Virus record (IMG/VR): IMGVR_UViG_3300042673_001787
Location: 1 to 64,000 of that record
Source: a virus
DNA: 64,000 nt
Direction: 5' to 3' (one strand)
Below, one piece after another: positions 17,401 through 26,500 of this stretch. Position numbers and translations under genes: made by a program. How positions within the stretch are numbered: position 1 is the first letter of the stretch; each line of letters begins with the position of its first letter. The notes under the pieces are model-generated. The model was not told the origin of the DNA and did not search any database. It saw only the letters and a program-made list of their open reading frames with translations.

Positions 17401-20400
17401 CGATGCTGAGTCTTCTTTAGCTATGAATGACCCAGCTTCATTCTATGATTTTGATTTCAGTAACTTCAAAGTACACAGACAAGCTAGAACAGTTCTAACT
17501 AATGGAACTTATTCTATTTCAATTAAAAACATTGATTATGGACCCCAAGGAAATAAAGTAAGAGTTGGTTTCGTCTACCCAGACGGATCTTCTCAAACTG
17601 AACTAAGCCACAGCTTTGATACATCAGAATTATCTGACATCAAAATTACTCTACCTGTGGGTGACATCAGAACTCCTAATTGGGATTATACTACTTCATT
17701 CAGCGTAAGTAAAACAACTACTGGTGGAAAAGACTCAATTACATTTACTTATAGATCTGGAACTCAACCAGATTTCAGCGTTACTGGCTCAAGCGTTCTT
17801 TTGGGCGACATCGTTACAATCTCTGCTAATTCAGATTTCTTGTCTGTAAACAAAGGTATAACTGGTAGAATCTCAAACGTAACGGCTACTTCTTTTACAG
17901 TTCAAATGCCAACTGGCGCTTACGAAAATGACGATACTCCTTTATTGGGTTTCTTAAATACTGGGGCAACAACTCTTTGCACGACTTCAGCTAGCCACAA
18001 CTTAACAACTGGCCAAAGAATTGGTATTTGGAACACTGACGCAAGTTATGGTTCAACGTATCCATTTAATGAAACTAGTATTGTTACTGTTTTAAGTTCA
18101 AACACTTTTACTATTAATACTCCAACTGCAGTTCCTAGCAGCCCTATACAATATGGCACACATATTGCTGGAACTGTTACGTTAAATACAAGTACACCAC
18201 ATGGCTTTACTGCAGGTAATCTAATCTTAGTTACTGGCGCTGGTGGAAGTTATGACGGTTTATTTACAATTAGTGGTATACCAACTCCTACTCAAATTGA
18301 ATACTCAGTTGCTGGAGCTAGCTCTCCAATTAGTTCTGGAAACATTTACTTCCAAAGTGCGACTGCTTCAATGGCTAGATCTTTAGGCGGAAATGCTGGC
18401 AATAACTTACAATTCTTTAGCGTAACAACCACAGCTCAAGAAGTAGTAGATTACATTTCTAGCAATCTTTCTGATAAGTTAGTTGCAACCTCTATTGGCA
18501 ATTCATCTGCTGTTATTAGTATATCTACACAAGATCTTGGTCTTGCAAGTAACTATATCAACATTAGTGTTGACGGAATGAACTTCTACGCTAACTCTAG
18601 AAAAGCTTATTTAAAATCTACTAGTGAGATATTGGCTGGATCTTTCATTAAACTATCTGGCACAATCGGTGAGCCAAATGACGTTGCTATTTTAGCTAGT
18701 ACTTATGTAGTTTTAGATTCTTTTTATGATGTTTCAACTGGTAGATACTTTGCTGAAATATGCTTACCTATCGTATCTGTGGCCACTTCGTCTCATGCGG
18801 TTACTGTTACTGCTACTGGGTCTTTACCACTTAGAACTATGGTTGATGGCGAAAACAGCGTACTAATCAGTAACTTAAGCTCAGGTCCAGCAATCCCAAT
18901 GTTTGCTATGAAAAAATCTTGGTCATATGCACCTGAAATAGGCGAAAACCTCAAGTTAGTCGCTGTTACTAATGACCATTTAAATAGATTCTGGAACAAG
19001 CTAATAGTTACTGGATTTTCTAATACCGGTAACATTGCTCAATCAAGATATGGCAGAGATATGCAGCTTTCAACTAAAACGTTTGGTGGCAATGGGTCTG
19101 TTCAAATTACTGGCGGAACTGCTAACTCAACTGACTTAGCCGTACAATCAGGCGCGACTGAACTTAACTATAAACTTGGTTTACTCAAAGTTCCATACGA
19201 AACTCGCCAAGGTTTATTGCCTAACCAATGGATTAACGTATATAATACCGTTAGACAAAACAAAGTATTAAACTTCGATAATACTACCACTATTAAATTA
19301 TACACTAATGGCGTTGAGATAACTGCTGGTTCTGGTATATTCCAAACTCCTAAAACTGTTGCGGCAACTGACCTTACTTTGCTTAAAACTGAAAAGCATG
19401 GGGATTTCTTAGCGATTATCCCTGTTGACGGCTTGTTCAACATAACTGCTGGCGGAATCACTGAGGGCGACTGGGTAAGATTTAAAAACATCCAAGCAAC
19501 TGATTGGTCTGTGTCTACTTTCTATCCAATCGGAAGTTATGTAAACTATTTAGGAATTCGTTATTATGCTATATTGGCTAACAACGGACAACAACCTGAT
19601 ATCAATCCAAACAGTTGGGAACGTAGAGAATTCAACCAAGCTAACCAAGGTATATTCCAAGTTGTTAGAACATTTGGTAACTCATTCTGGATTAAACATT
19701 CAAATGCAGTTGAAGAGACTTTCTTTTTAGGAAATGCTAACAACATACAATTTTATTCTTATGATTCTGTTATGCCAGGCGACACTGTAGTTATTACTAC
19801 TGATAACTTTGGTACGCAAAACATTGGAAGATATACTGTTTTAGATGATTCTACTACTACATCATTCCCAACAGCGACTAGACTTTATACAACTGCAATT
19901 CCAACCGCCGTTTCTTCTTTGACTTTAGGCGGAGACTATTCTCAGTTTAACGTAGAAGAAAAAGATCCAACTTCTTTGTGGAAAAACATAATGGCATTGG
20001 GCCCAGCTAATTCTCAATTGTATAACATCATTGTTGATTCTCCTAATTTAATCACTAAAATATCTAACTCATTAGGCGCTGGAATCTCTGTTAAAGGTAA
20101 GCTTGGTTTCACTACTTCTGCAGCTTACGGTATTGATGGATATCAAAGTTATAAAGGTTTGATCCAAGAATTAAACAGAATCATTTACGGAGATCCAACT
20201 GATACAACTAATTACCCAGGCGTTAGAGCTGCAGGTACTTCAATAGGCATTAAAGAGGCGATTCTTAGACGAATTACTGCTGATTTTGTGGTTAGAGTTA
20301 AATCAGGCGTTCCATTCGGTGAGATCAGAGACAGGTGTAAAGCTGCAGTAGCTGGGTATGTCAATTCTTTAGACGTTGGTGAGTCAGTAAGTATTTCTAG

Positions 20401-20554
20401 CATGATAGCCGCTTGTGGTTCAATCCCAGGGGTTGTTTCGGTTGCTGTGACTTATCCGATTTATGATTCATCTAATGATTTAATTACAGTTGCTCCAAAT
20501 GAAAGAGCTTTTGTTTTAGATACTAGTGATATTAGTATTTCGGCATTAAATTAA
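14423..20554 (+). CDS. giant baseplate J / gp6-like wedge protein
   Basis: 2043 residues. Residues 1-310 (IAGEILDSVRARV...DITDNSVLMQFIEAIAQNLF...RATGESLQRLALDRNVPILSA...GTLGNIARGALKEV...GSDADYDDVIRDRIKKYEQAKAKG) match the baseplate J family (P2 gpJ, T4 gp6), which forms the ring that links wedges. The last 110 residues (IKEAILRRITADFVVRVKSG...RCKAAVAGYVNSLDVGESVSISSMIAACGSIPGV) are the matching C-terminus. About 1600 residues of beta-rich material are inserted between. They include HNL/HGF-type strands near 1180 and 1256 and a carbohydrate-binding-like WSVSTFYPIGSYVNYLG...QQPDINPNSWE near 1690-1735. P2 gpJ has about 300 residues, so this version is exceptionally large. Confidence 0.85.
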   Translation: MPKLPELRSKEQIAGEILDSVRARVRKDIDITDNSVLMQFIEAIAQNLFKSSADIITMIDSNSVDRATGESLQRLALDRNVPILSAMPATGRVTITDTTFTKISTSIYPGQPAPVAGSVKIYVADASKFSSTGGQIYIGRQTNNVEGPLTYTAVTPEAGGAYWSITLAGTSPTTRYHNIGESIVFAQGGNRYIQANTTLQTAQGASVSAVGFITTSAATILDGETSISNVPVKCSSPGTLGNIARGALKEVLGLSFNAVSYNDSAFSNGSDADYDDVIRDRIKKYEQAKAKGIEVAIQYASIGVTAKDELKKVKSSSIVRYPDNSSELVFDDGSGYEPNFVGSPFETVVDQAVGGEKELQLRQKPIAQARLKSAAISPFYVNDLSFLAVEIDGVETQHQFKATDFKVLSSGTAAEIAASINGNYNLNFLCSTFGGGANVVIYPKDRFSNNIKIKTPISGENANDILQFPLNETTTLRLYKNDLPLYQDGYEAEVSSLSKSLWQPSITAGDTLTYQVDGTPAVTTTFTLEAFQAIDISQTVSSSTSIDVWAQVCNNLMPGVLTSVVGDVLVFKSARGFSNSASIAITGGTIIGKLFSTSATLSKTGKSSDYTLNKQTGQLSLTTTLVAGDKVTVGSQYTRGNLITSQLYTGPAAAGKLWLIADGSVESIVNGLKTDTLITFSKTGTKLTIDGQSPSAVPEGFELAKKGDWLVVWANDTDPSALINNQGFWRIESTATGSITVDDGTTVRTPGFTTVSSDRILIVRSDAPVQELNFTAGSLSNFLTEVSNQLVGVQTDVIGTRVRLSTKTLANDGELYLVAADANGGALGLTKDLAMANSQSHFGFVATTDGEVNVPSFTYGTLGSALSDSTFAFPDPNVVKSFDGDFIEILNKNGNISSPSDIIDSNKSRRSFMTNYVGGLASFKVPQYMRSGESLMQQDDRFFLRKPYMFDSKDTVGVIVDSDLSTKTYALPVSRLLTVSNHSTPSTADFSASDAESSLAMNDPASFYDFDFSNFKVHRQARTVLTNGTYSISIKNIDYGPQGNKVRVGFVYPDGSSQTELSHSFDTSELSDIKITLPVGDIRTPNWDYTTSFSVSKTTTGGKDSITFTYRSGTQPDFSVTGSSVLLGDIVTISANSDFLSVNKGITGRISNVTATSFTVQMPTGAYENDDTPLLGFLNTGATTLCTTSASHNLTTGQRIGIWNTDASYGSTYPFNETSIVTVLSSNTFTINTPTAVPSSPIQYGTHIAGTVTLNTSTPHGFTAGNLILVTGAGGSYDGLFTISGIPTPTQIEYSVAGASSPISSGNIYFQSATASMARSLGGNAGNNLQFFSVTTTAQEVVDYISSNLSDKLVATSIGNSSAVISISTQDLGLASNYINISVDGMNFYANSRKAYLKSTSEILAGSFIKLSGTIGEPNDVAILASTYVVLDSFYDVSTGRYFAEICLPIVSVATSSHAVTVTATGSLPLRTMVDGENSVLISNLSSGPAIPMFAMKKSWSYAPEIGENLKLVAVTNDHLNRFWNKLIVTGFSNTGNIAQSRYGRDMQLSTKTFGGNGSVQITGGTANSTDLAVQSGATELNYKLGLLKVPYETRQGLLPNQWINVYNTVRQNKVLNFDNTTTIKLYTNGVEITAGSGIFQTPKTVAATDLTLLKTEKHGDFLAIIPVDGLFNITAGGITEGDWVRFKNIQATDWSVSTFYPIGSYVNYLGIRYYAILANNGQQPDINPNSWERREFNQANQGIFQVVRTFGNSFWIKHSNAVEETFFLGNANNIQFYSYDSVMPGDTVVITTDNFGTQNIGRYTVLDDSTTTSFPTATRLYTTAIPTAVSSLTLGGDYSQFNVEEKDPTSLWKNIMALGPANSQLYNIIVDSPNLITKISNSLGAGISVKGKLGFTTSAAYGIDGYQSYKGLIQELNRIIYGDPTDTTNYPGVRAAGTSIGIKEAILRRITADFVVRVKSGVPFGEIRDRCKAAVAGYVNSLDVGESVSISSMIAACGSIPGVVSVAVTYPIYDSSNDLITVAPNERAFVLDTSDISISALN

Positions 20555-20572
20555 CCTTAATCTTTTAGGTAT
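20555..20572 (+). promoter_or_regulatory. variant late promoter motif overlapping start region
   Basis: CCTTAATCTTTTAGGTAT abuts the TAA of the giant wedge gene and lies immediately before the ATG at 20573. The extra T and the lack of a separate leader make it the weakest plus-strand copy. A promoter here would give a leaderless or nearly leaderless mRNA. Confidence 0.35.
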
Positions 20573-22798
20573 ATGGATAAATTAACTCAACTTAGACAAT
20601 ACATAAGTAATTGGATAACAGGGCCCAACTCAGAGGCCCTACTGCAAGCTATTGCAGACCAGTTACAAAAGCAAGATGATTTATCCGTTTCGGTAAACAA
20701 TCAATTATATAAATCAACGGCAGAAGATATCTACTTGGACAAACAGTTTTCAGAAATTGGAATAGTTAGACCACAAGAACTTGGGATGTCGGATGTAGCA
20801 TACAGACAATTGGGTATATCTATTAATCAATCTAAACAGGTTATAGAATCAATCCATAATATTCTGACCACGTTCTATGGGAATGAGGCAGTCAGAGCGC
20901 ATGTAACATCCGGTGTCCCAGGCTCTTATTCATTTGAAGCTGGTGATGATTTAATATTTGAACTAGAAAACGGTGAAGCGCTAACTCTTACCTTGATCGG
21001 TGATGAGTTTGAAAATATTCAGAATGCTACCCCAGGTGAAGTGGCCGATATCATTACACGATTCATCAGACAAAATGGCTCTAATGGATTTGCTCAAGTT
21101 TACACTGACCAAGATACACAATTACAATATGTTGAGATATACGGTGGGGCAAAAGGTCCTTTTTCTTATATTAAAGTTCTTGGCGGCAAGATCCAATCTA
21201 AATTAGAATTTCCAACAATGAGAGCAACCGTTTTAACTTATAATGACACTGTTTGGGAAATAACTAGAAACGTCGGTTCAACTCATCGCTTCCGCTGGGT
21301 TTCTGGCTCTGCCCCACTTTTAGATAAAGTATTAGTTGGCGACACATTGTTATTATATGGACCACAGTTTGAAACTGCTGGTTTCGTTGGTACTTACACT
21401 ATTACGGCAGTTGTTCCGCCGGCTAACACTATTTCATATAGTGCTGGGTATTTTGAGTTTTCTATGGAAGGCAACTCTCCACTAGCATCAAGCACACCCA
21501 ACTTGCCGGCACCGATTAACACTCCGTCTAAAACTTATACAATTACTCTTACGCAAAGCTCTTATGATGATTTGAAGTTTTTCTTACCTAAGAAAGCGAC
21601 TCCTTATTCTCAGATGAGATATTCGTTAGCATGGGAGCCACAGGATTCTTTATTAAAAGTTTACATGCCGGCTACCACAAATGTGGTTGAAAGAAACTTG
21701 ATTGGTGCAGCTCACTTACATTTAAAATATGGTGATAGTGAATTAAACGGATCTTTCGGGTCAGCTACAGTTGATTCAGAAAAGGTTCACGTTGTTTCTT
21801 ATAATACTGTTAGGTATCAAACAAATGGTTACGATGTTTCATCTACTAATGGAACACTTACTTGGGATTCTAATGTAATAGACATAGAGACGATCACTAG
21901 AGAAAATGGTTACGTAACTATTATTACTAAAACTAATCACAATCTTCCTTATGGCGTTATCAATGGAATGCAACTAACTGATAAGATTATTGGAATTCAA
22001 ACAGTTGTGGCCACAGACGATACAGCAAATTCGTTCCTAGGACCTTATATTGTAAACTCTGAAAACAAGTTTACTTTGACGTCTACAATGGTTAAGTTAA
22101 GAGAAAAGGTTTTAGCTGGGGAGAAAAGAAACACGCTTTTAATTGAAGGTGTTTTGCCTAATGAGCAAGGTAACTTATTGTTTTCATTAAACCAAGACAA
22201 TGAAGAGAGCCCAGTTAAATACATCGCAGCTCAAACTGCTTCTGGTGTTGCTGCTGTAACAATAAGCTCTATATCTCAGGTTGGAAATACTGTAACTGTT
22301 ACAACTGCTAGTTCACATGGCGCTGTTGTTGGCCAAGACGTGCTAATAGCTGGCACAACTAATTTCAATAATTCTTGGACGGTTGAATCAGTTCCATCTG
22401 CTAATATCTATACTTTCACTAATCCAGTATCTGGTACTTTTTATGAAAATTCTGGGACATCAACTCCTTTAGTTGAATCTGCTGTTAGTACCTTAGTTAT
22501 GGATTCGTCTTATTCTTTTAAATATACACAAGAAGTTGGTACAGACATAACGCTTCTATCTGACATTATTGCTTATGAGCCAGAAATGGACGGGTCAGAT
22601 TATGCTCCGTATATCACAGGAACAAGTGGTGGAAGAATTTTTGCCAACGATTTAATTATACAAATCACGGCTTTAGGTATTAAATTAGAAGTTATTATTA
22701 TTTATCCTGGCGATGTTGGTCTAGGTAACGCAGGCGAATCTCTTGTTAGTACTGATACAAAGGTTAGCGATGCTCTATGGGTGTGGGGTCCTGAATGA
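20573..22798 (+). CDS. large baseplate-associated protein
   Basis: 741 residues. The N-terminus (LTQLRQYISNWITGPNSEALLQAIADQLQKQDDLSVSVNNQLYKSTAEDIYLDKQFSEIGIVRP) is helical and resembles the start of wedge proteins that follow gpJ-type genes. The rest is beta-rich, with HNLPYG near 451 and SHGAVVGQDVLIAG near 579. These belong to the same HGL-type strand module as in the neighbouring wedge proteins. Position between the J-like gene and a small tube-like gene supports a baseplate role similar to T4 gp7/gpI, though sequence does not prove it. Ends with an ATGA overlap. Confidence 0.65.
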   Translation: MDKLTQLRQYISNWITGPNSEALLQAIADQLQKQDDLSVSVNNQLYKSTAEDIYLDKQFSEIGIVRPQELGMSDVAYRQLGISINQSKQVIESIHNILTTFYGNEAVRAHVTSGVPGSYSFEAGDDLIFELENGEALTLTLIGDEFENIQNATPGEVADIITRFIRQNGSNGFAQVYTDQDTQLQYVEIYGGAKGPFSYIKVLGGKIQSKLEFPTMRATVLTYNDTVWEITRNVGSTHRFRWVSGSAPLLDKVLVGDTLLLYGPQFETAGFVGTYTITAVVPPANTISYSAGYFEFSMEGNSPLASSTPNLPAPINTPSKTYTITLTQSSYDDLKFFLPKKATPYSQMRYSLAWEPQDSLLKVYMPATTNVVERNLIGAAHLHLKYGDSELNGSFGSATVDSEKVHVVSYNTVRYQTNGYDVSSTNGTLTWDSNVIDIETITRENGYVTIITKTNHNLPYGVINGMQLTDKIIGIQTVVATDDTANSFLGPYIVNSENKFTLTSTMVKLREKVLAGEKRNTLLIEGVLPNEQGNLLFSLNQDNEESPVKYIAAQTASGVAAVTISSISQVGNTVTVTTASSHGAVVGQDVLIAGTTNFNNSWTVESVPSANIYTFTNPVSGTFYENSGTSTPLVESAVSTLVMDSSYSFKYTQEVGTDITLLSDIIAYEPEMDGSDYAPYITGTSGGRIFANDLIIQITALGIKLEVIIIYPGDVGLGNAGESLVSTDTKVSDALWVWGPE

Positions 22799-23043
22799 TG
22801 TCTTCTGATGAATACACTATTAGATCTTTATATGAGGCTGAGCTTTATAAGTACATCAACCTTGCTGAAGAGCTTAGTGATTTAGAAGACTTAGGTCCAT
22901 ACGCAGGAAACATTGATGATATTAAAGATGCGTTATCGCGTTCACGGGAAAAGCTTAAGATTATCGCAAACTTAAGCAAAAGCAAGTTTGGAATAGATTT
23001 TGGTACTATTCCACCTTACGTTAATTTTGGAGGTAACGCATGA
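22795..23043 (+). CDS. small baseplate-module protein
   Basis: 82 residues, helical and acidic (IRSLYEAELYKYINLAEELSDLEDLG...DIKDALSRSREKLKIIANLSKSKFG), ending in a Gly/Pro-rich PPYVNFGGNA. It overlaps both neighbours by ATGA, so the three genes are translationally coupled. It could be a chaperone or a small structural part. No family recognised. Confidence 0.6.
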   Translation: MMSSDEYTIRSLYEAELYKYINLAEELSDLEDLGPYAGNIDDIKDALSRSREKLKIIANLSKSKFGIDFGTIPPYVNFGGNA

Positions 23044-23528
23044 CACCGAAAACACATACTGGCGCGTCGCTAGTTATGCGCGTGGCCTATGAATCAGGCG
23101 ATGAAAAAACTATTGGATTCGTTAAGAATTTGAACTTCTCTGTTGTAAATGGTCAGAAGGTAACTTATGGAGTTGACTCAGTTTTACCTACTGAAATAGC
23201 TCAAGGTGCGGCTGCATCTTTTGTTAAAGGGTCAATGACTATATTCTTACCAAAAGGCTCGACAGTTGAAAGCATGGGGCTAGTTCCCCACAGACAAAAA
23301 TCTGGCCCATCATCTAATGATGTTGAGGGCGGAAAACAGAGCAATAACATTGCTGCTTTATCTAAATACATGCACATTAGAATATACGACAGATCTACCC
23401 AAAACCTAGTACTTTCGGCTGATTATTGTAAAATTGGCTCATATACTCTTGGGGTTTCTGCCAAAGGATTAGTTGAGGTTGCGCTACAGTTTGACGGTAT
23501 GTACGCCACTCCTGGATTTGCAATTTAG
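23040..23528 (+). CDS. tail tube-like / tube initiator protein
   Basis: 162 residues with beta-barrel-like alternation. The C-terminal part (LVLSADYCKIGSYTLGVSAKGLVEVALQFDGMYATPG) resembles the closing strands of tail-tube-fold proteins, and IVKNLNFSVVNGQKV-type strands (here FVKNLNFSVVNGQKV) open it. In contractile tails, tube-fold paralogues such as gp48/gp54 cap the baseplate and start the tube, and this position in the baseplate operon fits such a role. The major tube gene is probably elsewhere. Assignment is by fold impression only. Confidence 0.5.
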   Translation: MTPKTHTGASLVMRVAYESGDEKTIGFVKNLNFSVVNGQKVTYGVDSVLPTEIAQGAAASFVKGSMTIFLPKGSTVESMGLVPHRQKSGPSSNDVEGGKQSNNIAALSKYMHIRIYDRSTQNLVLSADYCKIGSYTLGVSAKGLVEVALQFDGMYATPGFAI

Positions 23529-23550
23529 CCTAATCTTATAGATACATAAA
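23529..23550 (+). promoter_or_regulatory. putative late promoter motif (CCTAATCTTATAGATA)
   Basis: A full consensus copy abutting the TAG of the preceding gene, 37 bases before the GTG at 23566. The spacing matches the copy at 14386. Confidence 0.65.
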
Positions 23551-23565
23551 ATTCGAGGTATTGCC

Positions 23566-26500
23566 GTGAGCGTAAAACGTAGACTAAATTTTTTTAGTGG
23601 TGCAAGATTAGATGTTTCTCATGTAAAGAGCATCGAGTCTTCGGTTGCATATGATTTTGATTCTTTTATCCGAGGTATGGTAACTGGTTTAAATAAACCT
23701 TATCTTATCAGAGGATTCAGAATAAAAATTCCTCAAAATGCAATTGCTGCAACTAACCTTGAAATAGAAGTTTCTGATTCAGCAATCTTACATTCAACTG
23801 CATCTGAATCTGGAACAATCTTGACCGTACCTGCTGGAACTGCAAACGATATCTTAGATTCAAGCAATAATAAAGTTATCGGTTCATTCCAATCAGGTGT
23901 TGCGAACTATGTCTCTTTGGATTACAGACGCGTTACAGATACTTCGACTATCGACGCAATGAGCGGATGGTCTGCATCTCAAAAATTAGAATACCAAAGA
24001 AGCACAGCTATCGGTAAAGTATTAGAATACCGTTATATTATTTCTCCAATTGGTTTCAGTACTTATTTACCTCTATACATAGTTTATACTGATGTTAACG
24101 GTAAAGTTTCTTCTATTACAAAAGCAACTCAAAACTTATTTCGTTTAGGTTCTGGTGGAGCTAACCCAGATCCAGCTAATTCTTTCAACTGGGGCAACTT
24201 AACAAATACCCAAACATTAGATGGAAGAAAAGAATGGACTTCAGACGTTGTTGGAGCTAATCCAGTTTCTGTAACTCCTGGTAAAGACGTTCAAGCTTTT
24301 GACTACGGTGATTTTGCTATCAAAAATCTTAAGGATTGGATGGATAGCATCATGACCCGATTAAAAGAGATAACTGGGTCAAACTACTGGTATACAAACT
24401 CTGTTGCAGGTTCTGGTTCACCAACTATTAATAGCGTTTGGTGGGATTCTGTTGGATCAGTTTTAACTGGTTCTGGCGCTATTTCTTACAACTTAGTTTT
24501 AGAGACTACTACTCCAACTGATGGTAACTATCAGTCATCATTCACTGATTCAACTGTTTTATCTGGTGATGCGTATGTTGAGGGTGCTACTTCTGGTGTT
24601 AAAGCTACAGTTACTTCATTTAATAATAACAGCACCTTAATTAACTCATTGACTTCTGCTGGTTTTGTTTATTCAGAGAGCTTAAGATTCAGACGCAAGT
24701 TTAGACCATCTTCTGCTAGCTGGCTTTTAATTGATGAGCCACATAACACAGCTAGACTTGGTACTTTACAAAGAAAATCATCTAGCACTACTGCTGGTAA
24801 TATCAATAGCTGGAGTTATGAGAACGTAACTAACTCTGTATCAGATTTTTCGTTTTCTTTAATTAGTATCAATGTTTCTAACATCGCCAACTTCGCGCCT
24901 GGTCAATTCATTAAAGTTTCTGGCATTTCTGCAGCAGATGATTCAGCTACTGGAACACACAGAATTTTAAAGATCCAAGGCAATGTTTTAACTTATGCTG
25001 TTAATAAACAACAAAGCGGTGTAGCAACTGTAAGCGGTACCAATGGCGTTGATTTAACTGATCAAACAGTTAGACATCCATTTACTTCACCGTTAGAAAT
25101 CACAAATGCTACTATGGATGCAACCCCTGGCTTTGCTGTTTTAACTATTCCAAGAAATACGTTTAAAGCTCCAGTTACAGGTACAACTGTTTTTGTTGGT
25201 GGCGCTAACTATATAGCAGTAACTTCTGGTAATATCTCTTCATTTGAAAACGGTATGAAAATTACTGATGCAAACATCACTGGCGGTTATGCTTACATCT
25301 TAGATATTAATGTTGCTACAAATACTTTATTTATCTCATCTACTATAGTTGCCTTACCATCTGGCACTAGCTTTATTGCTAAACAAGTTGTTTTATTATC
25401 TGACTTAGTAGTTATCGGCGCTCCTAATAGAGAAGCTAGCGGTATTAAAACTATTGAAAGCATTGGGGTAAGTGAAGATATCACAGTTGATCTAGGATAT
25501 CCAGCAATTACACAAATTAATACTGGCGGTTACGCTGAGATAGCTTTCCACAAAGTTATTACAACTGTTACTGGCGCTATTTCAAATACTTACAATACAA
25601 CTAATCAAGCAATTTTCTGTATCGCTGGCGATAAAGCTCAATACACAGTTGGACAAGATAGCGCATTACCTGAATTATTCAGTGCTAGTGGTGATATCTG
25701 TTTTGATACAGTTGTTGCTGAAACTACTGTAGCTAATCCAAATAGAATTGTTTCTATCCAAAAGCTTTCTGCTACTGAAGTTAAAGTAACTACTACTGTT
25801 GATCATGGTTTAGTTTCTAACCCATCAACTACAGTTGTTATTCATGGCGATTCAAATTTATCTCCTTTTATTAAAGCATATAAGCTAGTTACGTTAACTT
25901 ACATTGATGCTACATCATTTAAATTAACTAGCACTACTGAGATCCCAAGCGGAACTGATTTCACTAACACTGGTATCCAAAATGTATTCTTAAATTTCGA
26001 CAATAATCCATACGCAGGTCCGGTTCAATGGACTGGTGACATGGTTGTTAAGTCTGTTGTCGGTGATTTAGCTATCACTATTCCACAAACTGCTACAGTA
26101 GATACTACTGGATCTTCACCTGAAGCTAACAAGTTTAACACAAGTGGCGTAACTGGCACAGCTTTCTTGGAAGATGGCGAAGTTGCTTTTGTTAAGTTAG
26201 AAAGAAATCAACCAATCTCTAATGGTGTTGTTTACAGTACATTGGGCGGAAGTGCTACAATTGCTGGTAACTTCTTAGATATCAGCGGTAATCTATTAGA
26301 AGTAGGAGACTTTGTTAAGTTTGCTAATGAAGAAGATTCTCATTGGTTAAAAATTGGCAGCATCTCAACATCATCTATGATCTTAGTCGGAAACGATGGC
26401 CAAGCACCTAGCACAGTACACAGACCAGCTAACACTGGCGCTATGGTTTATACTAAAGGTGTTTACTCTGACGTTTTTGTTACTAAGCATTATCTAGTTG

